NCBI RefSeq assembly: GCF_025562715.2
Contig: NZ_JAPFCC010000001.1
Span: 2,808,501 to 2,872,500, forward strand
Source: Endozoicomonas gorgoniicola
GTDB taxonomy: Bacteria > Pseudomonadota > Gammaproteobacteria > Pseudomonadales > Endozoicomonadaceae
Direction of reading: 5' to 3'
Length of the DNA: 64,000 bases
Positions 52,607 through 61,510 of the stretch are shown here, in pieces. Numbering within the stretch: position 1 is the first letter of the stretch; each line of letters begins with the position of its first letter. Made by a program: the position numbers and the translations under genes. The notes beneath the pieces were generated by a model. That model made no database searches. It had not been told where the DNA came from and worked only from the letters and a program-made list of their open reading frames with translations.

Positions 52607-53364
52607 CCCTTATTGGCTCTTTACTGATGACGGCAGTACCTTTTACCTTTGCTGCCTCCGAACCTCAGGCTGGCTTTTCCGCTGGCAAAGCGACAGTTAC
52701 AGCAACAAAGCCGTCAACTCAAACCCGACAACCGAAGCCGTTTACTGCCCATTACAGTACCCGTTATAGTGGTTTCAGCGCCAGGGGGGCTCGTTCTCTG
52801 AGCAAAAATGGCGAAGAGTGGACACTGGAATTCAGCGCTGATGCCAGCGTCGTCAGCCTGACAGAAATAACCCGCTTTACCATAAACAAGGATCGGGTAA
52901 AGCCGGTGTTTTATCGCTATAAACGTGGCGGACTGTTTGGCAGCAAACCTGAAGAGGCACACTTTGACTGGCAGAAGATGCAGGCAAAATGGAACCACGA
53001 AGACCAGCCTGTGACGTTTCCTGTCAATGCTCAGGACAGGCTTTCCTATCAATATCAGTTAGGGCTTGACCTTGCAGCCGGAAAAACCGATTTACATTAC
53101 CCCATTGTTGATGATGACGAAGTCTACGAACGGGAGTTCATCATTGAAGGTGAAGAAGTACTGGAAACAGAAGCTGGTAAACTGAACACCGTGCGAGTCA
53201 AAATCAAACGGGATAACAATAAACGTCAGACATGGATCTGGTTTGCCAAAGACTGGGATTACGTTCTGGTCAAATTCCTGCAAAAAGATGATTCAGAATA
53301 CCTGATAGAGTTTGCTGAAGGCGAAGTAGACGGTCAAAAGATTACTGGCCTGAAAGCCTCTTAA
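52570..53364 (+). CDS. DUF3108 periplasmic protein
   Basis: 264 residues with a signal peptide (LIGSLLMTAVPFTFA). The mature part has the DUF3108 layout: FTAHYSTRYSGFSARGARSLSKNGEEWTLEFSADA, VKPVFYRYKRGGLFGSK, LSYQYQLGLDLAAGK and TVRVKIKRDNNKRQTWIWFAKDWDYVLVKF. Function unknown; the gene commonly follows purN in pseudomonads. It starts inside purN in another frame (37-bp overlap), suggesting translational coupling. Confidence 0.88.
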   Translation: MPKIINQTFKSLTLIGSLLMTAVPFTFAASEPQAGFSAGKATVTATKPSTQTRQPKPFTAHYSTRYSGFSARGARSLSKNGEEWTLEFSADASVVSLTEITRFTINKDRVKPVFYRYKRGGLFGSKPEEAHFDWQKMQAKWNHEDQPVTFPVNAQDRLSYQYQLGLDLAAGKTDLHYPIVDDDEVYEREFIIEGEEVLETEAGKLNTVRVKIKRDNNKRQTWIWFAKDWDYVLVKFLQKDDSEYLIEFAEGEVDGQKITGLKAS

Positions 53365-53419
53365 ACTCTTAAACTCTTAAACTTTTCCTCTTTTCTCACA
53401 AACAGAACTGGAGTACCTT

Positions 53420-53827
53420 GTGCGAGTTCTACACACAATGCTGCGTGTTGGTGACCTGGATCGTGCCATTACTTTTTACACCGATGTACTGGGTATGAAG
53501 CTGCTGCGAAAGCATGACAACGAAAAGTACCAATATACCCTGGCTTTTGTTGGCTATGCCGATGAATCTGAACAGGCCGTTATTGAGCTGACTTACAACT
53601 GGGGAACCGACAGCTACGATCAGGGCACAGCCTTTGGTCATATCGCCATTGGTGTTGATGATATCTACGCCACCTGCGACACCATTCGGGCCAACAACGG
53701 TAATATTACCCGTGAGCCCGGTCCGGTTCTGGGTGGCAGCACTGAAATAGCTTTTGTCACAGACCCGGATGGTTATAAAATCGAACTGATCCAGATGAAA
53801 GGTGCAACCAAAGGCTTGAAAGGCTGA
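53420..53827 (+). CDS. gloA: Lactoylglutathione lyase (glyoxalase I)
   Basis: 135 residues with a GTG start. Metal ligands are present: His5 (VLHTMLRVGDLD), Glu in VIELTYNWG, His in GHIAIGVDD and Glu in YKIELIQ. It converts the hemithioacetal of methylglyoxal and glutathione to S-lactoylglutathione; the length suits the nickel-dependent bacterial type. A hairpin terminator follows. Confidence 0.96.
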   Translation: MRVLHTMLRVGDLDRAITFYTDVLGMKLLRKHDNEKYQYTLAFVGYADESEQAVIELTYNWGTDSYDQGTAFGHIAIGVDDIYATCDTIRANNGNITREPGPVLGGSTEIAFVTDPDGYKIELIQMKGATKGLKG

Positions 53828-53853
53828 GTACTTTTCACAAAATAACCTATCAC

Positions 53854-53905
53854 GAAGGAAGCGACGGCAGTGTTTGTTAACATAGTTGCCGCTTCCTTCT
53901 TTTTG
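53854..53905 (+). terminator. Rho-independent terminator after gloA
   Basis: GAAGGAAGCG...GGCA pairs with TGCCGCTTCCTTC (three unpaired bases in the left arm), followed by TTTTTGTTT. Confidence 0.82.
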
Positions 53906-53914
53906 TTTATTTAT

Positions 53915-53950
53915 CTATTAATTTAACTATTAATTTAACTATTAATTTAA
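53915..53950. repeat. 12-bp intergenic tandem repeat
   Basis: Three exact copies of CTATTAATTTAA between the gloA terminator and mltC. It is AT-rich and could influence the mltC promoter. Confidence 0.88.
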
Positions 53951-53965
53951 CTACTAATAAGCCAG

Positions 53966-55078
53966 ATGCCTCACTGTCGTTTACTTGTCGTTCTGCTCTT
54001 AATTCTTAGTTTTTTGTCTGGCTGCTCCAGTGATGTGGATAAAGTCATTGTCAGGGAAATAGCCGCCAAAGACCCCTGGGCCAGTACGCTCATAAATATT
54101 GAAAAAGACGTCATCGCCTTTGAGGCACTGGTCAGAATACTGTCCCGTGAAGCTCGGGTGAACTGGGGTGATGAAAAACAGGCGAGTAATAACGAGTATG
54201 TGAAGTACACCAATAACTACCGAACCCGGGTTATTGTTAACTTTGAAACCGGGAAGATACACGTAGAAACCCTTGACCACAAAGATTTGCGCCAGGCCAT
54301 TATTGTTACCCTTCTCACGCCTTACGACCCGGATAAGGTCGACCTGTTCAGCGATAAAGCCATTGAGCTGGGTGAAGAACCCATGCTCTACGGGCAGGTG
54401 CTGGATCATGAAAAGAAGCCCATTCGCTGGGAGTGGCGTGCTGGCAAGTTTGCTGACTACCTGACTGCCAACCGGCAAACCACCCGCCGCAGTAAAAAGG
54501 GGACGGTTTACTCAGTTGATATTGACCTGATTAAAAATCATATTGAAAAACGACAGTATCAATACGCCAGCATCGTACGACAGCATTCCCGTAAATATAA
54601 CGTTAAGGAAAGCCTGATCTATGCAGTGATGCGAACAGAAAGCTCCTTTAACCCTTATGCGGTCAGCCCATCCAACGCTTACGGACTGATGCAGATCATT
54701 CCTGCCACCGCCGGGCGAGACGTATTCCAACGCTTGAAAAAACGAAATGACCAGCCGACCAAGGCTTACCTGTTTCAGCCTTTTAACAATGTCGATACAG
54801 GCACGGCTTACTTACACCTGCTCCAGAACCATTACCTGAAGAAGGTACAGAACCCTCTGTCAAAACATTATGCTGTGATTTCCGCATACAATGGCGGTAC
54901 AGGCAATGTATTAAAAACCTTCCATTCGGATCGTGGCAAAGCCATGGATATTCTGAACAGTATGCGGCCAGAACAGGTGTACTGGGCGTTAACCCAGCGC
55001 CACCCTCGTGAAGAGTCAAGGAATTACCTGAAGAAGGTGACGACGGCTCAAAAAGATTTTTACAAAGGCGACGTTTGA
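53966..55078 (+). CDS. mltC: Membrane-bound lytic murein transglycosylase C
   Basis: 370 residues. The lipoprotein signal ends in LSGC (about residue 20). An N-terminal DUF3393 domain (AFEALVRILSREARVNWGD..NYRTRVIVNFETGKIHVETLD) precedes the SLT domain: SLIYAVMRTESSFNPYAVSPSNAYGLMQIIPATAGRDVF (catalytic Glu in ESSF), PFNNVDTGTAYLHLL and AVISAYNGGTGNVLKTF. It cuts glycan strands while tethered to the outer membrane. The stop is 1 nt from the convergent argG stop. Confidence 0.95.
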   Translation: MPHCRLLVVLLLILSFLSGCSSDVDKVIVREIAAKDPWASTLINIEKDVIAFEALVRILSREARVNWGDEKQASNNEYVKYTNNYRTRVIVNFETGKIHVETLDHKDLRQAIIVTLLTPYDPDKVDLFSDKAIELGEEPMLYGQVLDHEKKPIRWEWRAGKFADYLTANRQTTRRSKKGTVYSVDIDLIKNHIEKRQYQYASIVRQHSRKYNVKESLIYAVMRTESSFNPYAVSPSNAYGLMQIIPATAGRDVFQRLKKRNDQPTKAYLFQPFNNVDTGTAYLHLLQNHYLKKVQNPLSKHYAVISAYNGGTGNVLKTFHSDRGKAMDILNSMRPEQVYWALTQRHPREESRNYLKKVTTAQKDFYKGDV

Positions 55079-55079
55079 C

Positions 55080-56291
55080 TTATAAATTGCGCCCTTTGTC
55101 TGCCGCAATCCGCAGCCTCAGGGCGTTTAACTTGATAAACCCTTCCGCGTCCCCCTGGTTGTAAGCACCTGCATCCTCTTCAAAAGTCGCTACAGCCTCA
55201 TCAAACAGGGTGTCGTCGGACTGACGACCAACAACAATGATATTGCCTTTATAGAGTTTTACCCGAACAATGCCGTTTACATGCTGCTGGCTCTCATCAA
55301 TCATTTTCTGCAACATTTCACGTTCTGGTGACCACCAGTAACCGTTGTAGATCAACTTGGCGTAACGGGGCATCAGCTCGTCTTTCAGGTGCGCCACTTC
55401 ACGATCCAGTGTGATGGATTCAATCGCCCGGTGTGCCTTGAGCATAATGGAACCACCCGGTGTTTCATAACAACCCCGGGACTTCATGCCCACATAACGG
55501 TTCTCAACAATATCCAGACGTCCAACACCATTCTCACCCCCGACCTTATTCAGATATTCCAGAACCGTCGCAGGTGTCATGGTTTCACCGTTAATGGCTA
55601 CGATATCGCCTTTCTCATAAGTGAGATCAAGGTAAGTCGCTTTATCCGGAGCCTGTTCAGGCGACACCGTCCAGCGCCACATGTCGTCTTCCGCCTCGGT
55701 CCAGGGATTTTCCAGAATGCCGCCTTCATAGGAAATATGCAGCAGGTTGGCATCCATTGAATAAGGCGACTTACCCTTTTTCCGCTCAACCTCAATGCCG
55801 TGCTGATCACAATAGTTCAGCAGTTTTTCCCGGGAATTGAGATCCCACTCACGCCAGGGGGCAATAACCTGCACACCGGGCTTCAGGGCGTAGGCACCCA
55901 ACTCAAAACGCACCTGATCATTACCTTTGCCGGTCGCACCATGAGAGATCGCATCCGCACCGGTTTCATTGGCAATTTCAATCAGGCGTTTGGAAATCAG
56001 CGGACGGGCAATGGAGGTTCCCAGCAGGTACTCGCTTTCATAAACCGTATTCGCCCGAAACATGGGGAACACAAAGTCACGAACAAACTCTTCCCGCAGG
56101 TCCTCAATATAAATTTCTTTAATACCAAGAGCTTGAGCCTTGACGCGGGCAGGCTCCACTTCCTCGCCCTGCCCAAGGTCGGCGGTAAAGGTAACCACCT
56201 CGCATTCGTAAGTATCTTCAAGCCATTTCGCAATGACCGACGTATCCAGCCCTCCTGAATAGGCCAATACCACTTTTTTTATCGCTTTCAT
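55080..56291 (-). CDS. argG: Argininosuccinate synthase
   Basis: 403 residues from the ATG at 56291, with GGGAG 7 bp upstream; the longer frame adds 27 unrelated residues. KVVLAYSGGLDTSVIAKWL is the ATP pyrophosphatase loop; SHGATGKGNDQVRFELGAYAL and SPYSMDANLLHISYEGGILENPW are family-specific. It joins citrulline and aspartate in arginine synthesis. AT-rich palindromic words around 56370-56400 could be ArgR sites, but the match is weak. Confidence 0.97.
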   Translation of the reverse strand: MKAIKKVVLAYSGGLDTSVIAKWLEDTYECEVVTFTADLGQGEEVEPARVKAQALGIKEIYIEDLREEFVRDFVFPMFRANTVYESEYLLGTSIARPLISKRLIEIANETGADAISHGATGKGNDQVRFELGAYALKPGVQVIAPWREWDLNSREKLLNYCDQHGIEVERKKGKSPYSMDANLLHISYEGGILENPWTEAEDDMWRWTVSPEQAPDKATYLDLTYEKGDIVAINGETMTPATVLEYLNKVGGENGVGRLDIVENRYVGMKSRGCYETPGGSIMLKAHRAIESITLDREVAHLKDELMPRYAKLIYNGYWWSPEREMLQKMIDESQQHVNGIVRVKLYKGNIIVVGRQSDDTLFDEAVATFEEDAGAYNQGDAEGFIKLNALRLRIAADKGRNL

Positions 56292-56523
56292 TGAGCACTC
56301 CCGATTCCCGATTGGATAGCCATTTACTGCCAGCCAAGAGAATTCACTATAAAATCCGTGACCTACAAACATTTATGCATGTTTATGCTTTTTTTGAGCA
56401 TGTTAATTCACATAAGTTCCACTAGCAAGCTCTATTAACACCAAATAATGACTTGCTCACCAAATAAACAGCCAACAGCAAATATCGACAATGACAAAAC
56501 CGAAAACTCAGAAACTCAAGCAC

Positions 56524-56544
56524 TTCAGGCAAAATATCACTACC
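56524..56544. repeat. 21-bp direct repeat, copy 1
   Basis: Starts TTCAGGCAAAA and ends CACTACC. Identical to 59039-59059. The two copies flank the accessory pair between argG and pyrC. Confidence 0.85.
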
Positions 56545-57274
56545 CCTTTTTATTGAAGCGCTCTGCCACTACTCTCGCTGCCCGTATGCCTTTTTTTTCC
56601 TTGTTCCCATATGCGAAGTTTGCTGAATAGTGAGGGTTTACAGCCAGCAAGAGCCGTGATGGTCTGGGAGGCCAGTGTGTATTATGGCTATGCCCAATTT
56701 TTGCGGGAAACACTATGCCTACAATTTTAAAACCGGGAATTATGTTAGGAAAATTAACTTCACAAATTTCCCGTAGATAGGGAAACTGCGTGACTATTGG
56801 ATCCTGGGGACAGGTGCAGGGAATGGCAAAGCCTTTAAATTCTGTTGCATCGATCAGATAAGTATGAACCGTGAGATTTCTGTCATGACCGTACACTAAG
56901 GTAGCAGGGACTTTACTCATGAGAGAATTACTGGAGAAAGAGGCGCAAATGCTTGTTAGGATGCCGCTGTTAAATGTATTCCCGCCATGTAGTCCGCATA
57001 ATCGCTTAAACAATTCTTCTCTTTCGCATCTGGAAGCTGTGAGGTGAAAGCCACTTTCCAGAATCTCTCCCGGAATACCATATTGGGTTCGATAAACATA
57101 ACCAGAAAAGTAGGATGGGCTCGCTTTCACAAGAACCGCATCATTATCCAGATTACGGCACCAGCTGCCACAAAGATAACTGGCACCCTCTACATTCATT
57201 GTATTTTGGAATTTAGCTGGATTGTGCAAACGCAACAAATTACTTCCAGCAAAAATCCGTTCTTCATCCAGCAT
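56540..57274 (-). CDS. Unrecognised protein with ADP-ribosyltransferase-like features
   Basis: 244 residues, no signal peptide, Cys-rich (about ten Cys). I cannot place it firmly. Several features recall cholera/pertussis-type ADP-ribosyltransferases, in the right order: GYVYRTQYGIPGEILESGFH (Arg62; compare the YR-x-D-x-R-x-P start), a TSICASFSS stretch (Ser108) where the STS motif would be, HTYLIDAT as the next strand, and EICEVNFPNIIPGFKIVGIVF (Glu169/Glu172) resembling the E-x-E loop and the strand after it. If so, it would modify a host protein. AT-rich and located in a repeat-flanked accessory segment. The alternative is an unrelated hypothetical. Confidence 0.6.
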   Translation of the reverse strand: MLDEERIFAGSNLLRLHNPAKFQNTMNVEGASYLCGSWCRNLDNDAVLVKASPSYFSGYVYRTQYGIPGEILESGFHLTASRCEREELFKRLCGLHGGNTFNSGILTSICASFSSNSLMSKVPATLVYGHDRNLTVHTYLIDATEFKGFAIPCTCPQDPIVTQFPYLREICEVNFPNIIPGFKIVGIVFPAKIGHSHNTHWPPRPSRLLLAVNPHYSANFAYGNKEKKGIRAARVVAERFNKKG

Positions 57275-57679
57275 CGTAAAGCTCTCGTTTAACCGTCCAA
57301 AAACCAGCCGGACGTAACGCTATTCCAGCAGCAACTTTTCCTGTCAGAGCGTAGTCATCGTACAGGTGCTGGTCGACTGTACATGTCAGGATAGTTTGTT
57401 TGACTCAAGCTTCAAGTGGATTAAACAGGCGCACATCAATAAGACAAATGTCTTTCAATAAGTGCTTCCGGAGTCCGGCTAATTAACGAAACTATCCTGT
57501 TGAAACTACCCTGTTGAAACTACCCTGTTGACCGGGTTTCTATAACAGCGCATTCAGAAAGGATATGCTATATGTAGCGGAACCGAAAAATTTACTCTAA
57601 TAAACATCCAGTGGAATATAGATTCCCGATTGACTTCAGCAACTCTGCTCAGGTCACTATGTACTCAGAAGAGGAAATT
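57275..57679. other. Divergent intergenic region in the accessory segment
   Basis: About 400 bp between two divergent accessory genes. It holds a 14-bp tandem repeat (57488-57529) and probably both promoters. No ORF is supported. Confidence 0.45.
57488..57529. repeat. 14-bp tandem repeat
   Basis: Three copies of GAAACTACCCTGTT (first copy with one change) upstream of the HAD gene. Confidence 0.88.
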
Positions 57680-58984
57680 ATGAGGAAGTACAACTTATTA
57701 AAAATGTTATCGCAATTTTTACTGGTACTTTCATTTTTTTTCTTTATTGGCAAAGGTTATGGCTTTTCAGCCACTTTACAGATCGCACCATGGCATGAAC
57801 CGATTTCTCTACTTGCAGGAGTTAAGCTGAAAGCCTGGCTGTCATCAGAAAATATCCGGGATAGTAATAAATCAGCCAGTGAATTAGTCAGACACCACAT
57901 GGTGACAGCACCTAATGATGGGGGTACCCTTTCACAAGGAAAAGAGATCACAATTTCTGGAAAAAACACAGGGCAGGGTCATTTTTCCACAGAGCAGAAT
58001 AAAAGGGAAAACTCACAACCTGTAACGAACAATGTAGATTTACTTAATAGTCTTACTAAAATTGGCACTATTCTAAAAAAAACTCCTGATGTAATGCTGA
58101 TTCTTGTCTGGGATATTGATGATACTATTGTTTACAGCCAACCGGATTATCAAGCTAAATCGGCTGAATTACAGTTAAACATGCTGAGTGCTAACAGTTT
58201 TGATGCGTGGAGAAGGAATGGACAATTAATGTTGATTCTGAATACAGCACGCCCCTATGACGAATTTAATTTTTTTGATCCGAAACTTTACGTTCCACAA
58301 GCGGACTTCATTATTACCAACGGTGGCTCCCGTTATTTTATTAATAACTCTATTCATGACGGGTATTCTCTTCAAAAATCCCAATATACCGAATTCTTTC
58401 CGGGTGCCACATTTCCACAAGCTCCCTGGCAAGTAATTATTCAACACCCTTGTGCTTCCATCAGCAGTACCGCAACTTTAGAGATAAGGTGCCCTCAAGG
58501 CGTTATTACCAATAATATATACAGTTGGTTTTCAGATCATCTGAGAGGTCTTTCTGTATTTGGGGTATGGGGGCAACAGATTAAAGAGCTTGGGCAATAT
58601 GACCTGATTTTTGCGTACCATAAAGTTTTTAATAAAGGAGCTGCATTTGCCCGCTTGATCAACATAATTTCAGGTAAAGTTCCTGACATTCGGAAAAAAG
58701 TAAAATGGGTAGCGACTGCGGGTGACAGTCTTATGGACACCTCCATGATGAACACACGGATGGATTACCCGTTCAACGCGATGGCACCAACCCCCTATAG
58801 CCCGGGCCTGCCTGCTAACACGATATACATTGGAACTGTCTTATCAAAAGGAGGTTACTTGCAGGAGAAACGATTCAAGCCACTTTTTGATGAGAGGACA
58901 ACCTTTTATTCCAGAGTCAAAAGTATTGCCGGCATTATCGAAGGAACAGCAGAGCTATTGCTAAAACATATAAGTCGTTTATGA
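57680..58984 (+). CDS. Exported HAD-superfamily phosphatase-like protein
   Basis: 434 residues from the ATG at 57680, preceded by AGAGGA; a longer frame starts at 57611 without a ribosome site. A signal peptide (LLKMLSQFLLVLSFFFFIGKGYGFS) is followed by about 100 residues of unknown nature and a HAD domain: LVWDIDDTIVYS (motif I, Asp145 and Asp147), LILNTARPYDE (motif II), a lysine in HKVFNKGAAF (about 319) and TAGDSLMDTSMM (motif IV, about 347). The layout is nearest to Cof/sucrose-phosphatase types (class IIB). HAD phosphatases are usually cytoplasmic, so export is unusual. Substrate unknown. Confidence 0.75.
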   Translation: MRKYNLLKMLSQFLLVLSFFFFIGKGYGFSATLQIAPWHEPISLLAGVKLKAWLSSENIRDSNKSASELVRHHMVTAPNDGGTLSQGKEITISGKNTGQGHFSTEQNKRENSQPVTNNVDLLNSLTKIGTILKKTPDVMLILVWDIDDTIVYSQPDYQAKSAELQLNMLSANSFDAWRRNGQLMLILNTARPYDEFNFFDPKLYVPQADFIITNGGSRYFINNSIHDGYSLQKSQYTEFFPGATFPQAPWQVIIQHPCASISSTATLEIRCPQGVITNNIYSWFSDHLRGLSVFGVWGQQIKELGQYDLIFAYHKVFNKGAAFARLINIISGKVPDIRKKVKWVATAGDSLMDTSMMNTRMDYPFNAMAPTPYSPGLPANTIYIGTVLSKGGYLQEKRFKPLFDERTTFYSRVKSIAGIIEGTAELLLKHISRL

Positions 58985-59038
58985 CGACTTTTGCCGACTG
59001 CCCCCGGAGTACAGGGCAAAACAGCAAAATCCATGCGT

Positions 59039-59059
59039 TTCAGGCAAAATATCACTACC
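59039..59059. repeat. 21-bp direct repeat, copy 2
   Basis: Identical to 56524-56544; lies about 90 bp before the pyrC start. Confidence 0.85.
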
Positions 59060-59145
59060 ATGTACAAGCGATATTCGCTAGGATGCCCTTCCGGATACAA
59101 ACTGCCTTTTTATCAGGCTTTCCCGGAACAGGTACACTCCCTCTT

Positions 59146-60195
59146 ATGACCCAACAGCTTACCCTGACACGCCCTGACGACTGGCACCTGCACCTGCGCG
59201 ATGGTGACGCCCTGACAGAAACGGTCGCCACAGCAGCCAGGACCTTTGCCCGCGCCATTGTGATGCCAAACCTGCGCCCCCCTGTGCTGAATGCAGAAGA
59301 CGCAGCTGCCTACCAGCAGCGCATTTCTGCGGCTATCCCTCAGGACGCTGATTTTGAACCCCTGATGACGCTGTACCTGACAGACCAGACCACACCGGAA
59401 ATGATTTATGCTGCCAAAGCCAAGGGCAATATCAAGGCTTTGAAGCTGTACCCTGCTGGTGCTACTACCAATTCCGACTCTGGTGTCACCGATCTGGCCA
59501 ATATTCACGACACACTTCGTGACACACTGGCCGCTATGGCAGAATGTGGCATTCCATTGCTGGTACACGGAGAAGTCATCGACCCGGACATCGACATCTT
59601 TGATCGTGAAAAGGTGTTTATTGATCGTTATCTGCGTGATCTGGTCGAGCGCTTCCCGACCCTGAAAATTGTCATGGAACACATTACCACTGCCGACGCC
59701 GTGGAATTTGTGACCAGTGCGCCTGCCAATGTTGGTGCTACGATTACCGCGCACCATCTGCTGTTTAACCGGAACGACATGCTGGTCGGCGGTATTCGCC
59801 CACACTATTTCTGCCTGCCGATTCTGAAACGCAATATTCACCAGCAGGCACTGTTGGCGGCGGCCACCAGCGGCAACCCAAAATTTTTCCTCGGTACAGA
59901 CTCTGCCCCCCATGTACAGGGCGCAAAAGAGGCGGCCTGCGGTTGCGCGGGTTGTTACACCGCACCGGCAGCACTGGAGATGTATGCTGAAGCGTTTGAA
60001 ATGATGAACGCACTGGACAAACTGGAAGCCTTTGCCAGCCATTACGGCCCGGACTTCTACGGTTTGCCCCGAAATACCGAGACTGTCACTCTGGCTAAAG
60101 AAGACTGGCAGCTACCTGAAAGCATTGCCTACGGCGATGATCAGGTAATTCCCCTGAGAGCTGGCGAAACCCTGACCTGGCGTCTGGTTCGCTGA
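59146..60195 (+). CDS. pyrC: Dihydroorotase
   Basis: 349 residues from the ATG at 59146, which gives MTQQLTLTRPDDWHLHLRDGD, the standard start; an upstream open stretch from 58981 is not conserved-looking. Metal ligands: HLHLRD, the lysine in IKALKLYPAGATTNSD, LVHGEV, MEHITT and FLGTDSAPH. It closes carbamoyl aspartate to dihydroorotate in pyrimidine synthesis. Type II (E. coli PyrC-like). The next gene, rnt, is 31 bp away. Confidence 0.97.
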   Translation: MTQQLTLTRPDDWHLHLRDGDALTETVATAARTFARAIVMPNLRPPVLNAEDAAAYQQRISAAIPQDADFEPLMTLYLTDQTTPEMIYAAKAKGNIKALKLYPAGATTNSDSGVTDLANIHDTLRDTLAAMAECGIPLLVHGEVIDPDIDIFDREKVFIDRYLRDLVERFPTLKIVMEHITTADAVEFVTSAPANVGATITAHHLLFNRNDMLVGGIRPHYFCLPILKRNIHQQALLAAATSGNPKFFLGTDSAPHVQGAKEAACGCAGCYTAPAALEMYAEAFEMMNALDKLEAFASHYGPDFYGLPRNTETVTLAKEDWQLPESIAYGDDQVIPLRAGETLTWRLVR

Positions 60196-60226
60196 CAGCT
60201 TGTTAATAATGAATTAAGGAGATTCC

Positions 60227-60847
60227 GTGGTTGATGAAAGCCATCTGATGGCCAACCGCTTTCGCGGCTTTTTGCCGGTTGTGGTTGATGTGGAAACCGG
60301 CGGCTTTAACCCCGCCACCGATGCCCTGCTGGAAATTGCAGCGGTGGTCATCGAAATGGATGAAATGGGCTACGTACATCCCTGTAAGCCCCAGTCCTTC
60401 CATATCAAACCGTTTGAAGGTGCCAATATCGAGCAGGCTGCCATCGAGTTTATCGGTGTAGACCCTTTCCATCCGTTGCGCATTGCCACTGAAGAAGAAC
60501 AGGCGGTTTCAGCCATCTTCAAAAATGTTCGCAAAGAAGTGAAACGTCAGGGTTGCAGTCGGGCCGTACTGGTTGGACACAATGCTTCTTTTGATCTGAG
60601 CTTTCTGATGGCTGCTGCAGAGAGAAACGATATCAAGCGCAATCCGTTTCATCCTTTCTCCTGCTTCGACACCGCCACCCTGGGTGGACTCGCTTATGGT
60701 CAGACAGTTCTTGCTAAAGCCTGTGAAGAAGCACATGTCAGCTTTGACAAAGGCGAAGCCCATTCAGCCCGTTACGATACGGAAAAAACCGCTGAGCTGT
60801 TCTGCGCCATCGTCAACCAGTGGAAAGACCTGGGCGGCTGGCTCTGA
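60227..60847 (+). CDS. rnt: Ribonuclease T
   Basis: 206 residues with GTG start and AAGGAG 6 bp upstream. DEDDh exonuclease: PVVVDVETGGFNPATDALLEIAAV (Asp, Glu), VGHNASFDLSFLMAA (Asp) and HSARYDTEKTAELF (His, Asp). It trims the 3' ends of tRNA and other stable RNAs. It follows pyrC closely, as in pseudomonads. Confidence 0.97.
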   Translation: MVDESHLMANRFRGFLPVVVDVETGGFNPATDALLEIAAVVIEMDEMGYVHPCKPQSFHIKPFEGANIEQAAIEFIGVDPFHPLRIATEEEQAVSAIFKNVRKEVKRQGCSRAVLVGHNASFDLSFLMAAAERNDIKRNPFHPFSCFDTATLGGLAYGQTVLAKACEEAHVSFDKGEAHSARYDTEKTAELFCAIVNQWKDLGGWL

Positions 60848-60874
60848 TCGCTCTGATCAGACCGTTCCCCCTCT

Positions 60875-60900
60875 GCCCTTCAGGTGCTCATCTGAAGGGC
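60875..60900 (+). other. Stem-loop after rnt
   Basis: GCCCTTCAG/CTGAAGGGC with an 8-nt loop, 27 bp after the rnt stop. There is only a short A-run after it, so it may be a weak terminator or an mRNA end. Confidence 0.5.
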
Positions 60901-61079
60901 AAAATGCCCCCTGTCGTCTGTTGCTGCGTTTATAAAGTTTGATTGAAAACAATGAAACAGTTTCTGTAGCCGCGAGTACAAGGCGAACCCCCGATGCGGT
61001 GTTGAAGGTTTATTTAAGTAGCTCTATAGTACTTCCTGAACCTGACCAAGTAGTGAAAAAATTTTCAGAAATAACAGAA

Positions 61080-61367
61080 ATGAAAAATCTTCTCATCGCA
61101 TGCATTCCTCTGCTCTTGTCTTTTAATGTCAGTGGAGATATGACTATTCCCAAAGGGCGGGTGGTTTGTCAGAGCGAACAGGCCATCAAGCTATTTATGG
61201 CTAAAAAAAAGTCCAGTCATAAAAAGGCGGCATTGCCGGATGATTGCCGTCAGCTGAAAAATAAGCGTAGGGGTGAAGTGAAGGGTCATGGTAAAGGGTA
61301 TTTGAAAATAGAAACCAGAATAGGAGATACCGTTTATGTGGATAAAACTGCAGTGACCAGAAATTGA
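61080..61367 (+). CDS. Small exported basic protein, unknown function
   Basis: 95 residues from the ATG at 61080, beginning MKNLLIACIPLLLSFNVSGD, a clear signal peptide. The mature part is lysine-rich with two Cys (VVCQSE, DDCRQL) that could form a disulfide, and a C-terminal strand pair LKIETRIGDTVYVDKTAV. The frame is open upstream to 60939, but that part lacks a start signal. No family recognised; a periplasmic small protein is likely. Confidence 0.55.
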   Translation: MKNLLIACIPLLLSFNVSGDMTIPKGRVVCQSEQAIKLFMAKKKSSHKKAALPDDCRQLKNKRRGEVKGHGKGYLKIETRIGDTVYVDKTAVTRN

Positions 61368-61510
61368 CCAGCAATTTCTCACTGAGACTTTCCACTGTGA
61401 CAATGCAGTTCTAACCGCCTTTCTGGCTATTTACCCAAAGCCGGAATCTGGTAGACACTGACCAACGGCTTAGACGAAATGTTTAAGCCGGTTACTCCAC
61501 AATGGGTCGC

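Noticed and set aside
56370..56405. Possible ArgR boxes upstream of argG
   Set aside because: Palindromic AT-rich words (GCATAAA/TTTATGC) are present but match the ARG-box consensus poorly.
56448..56630. 60-codon + strand ORF after argG
   Set aside because: Overlaps the direct repeat and the end of the opposing gene; its similarity to the frame before pyrC is due to the repeat.
58981..59145. Upstream extension of pyrC
   Set aside because: Non-conserved lead that includes the direct repeat; the standard dihydroorotase start is at 59146.
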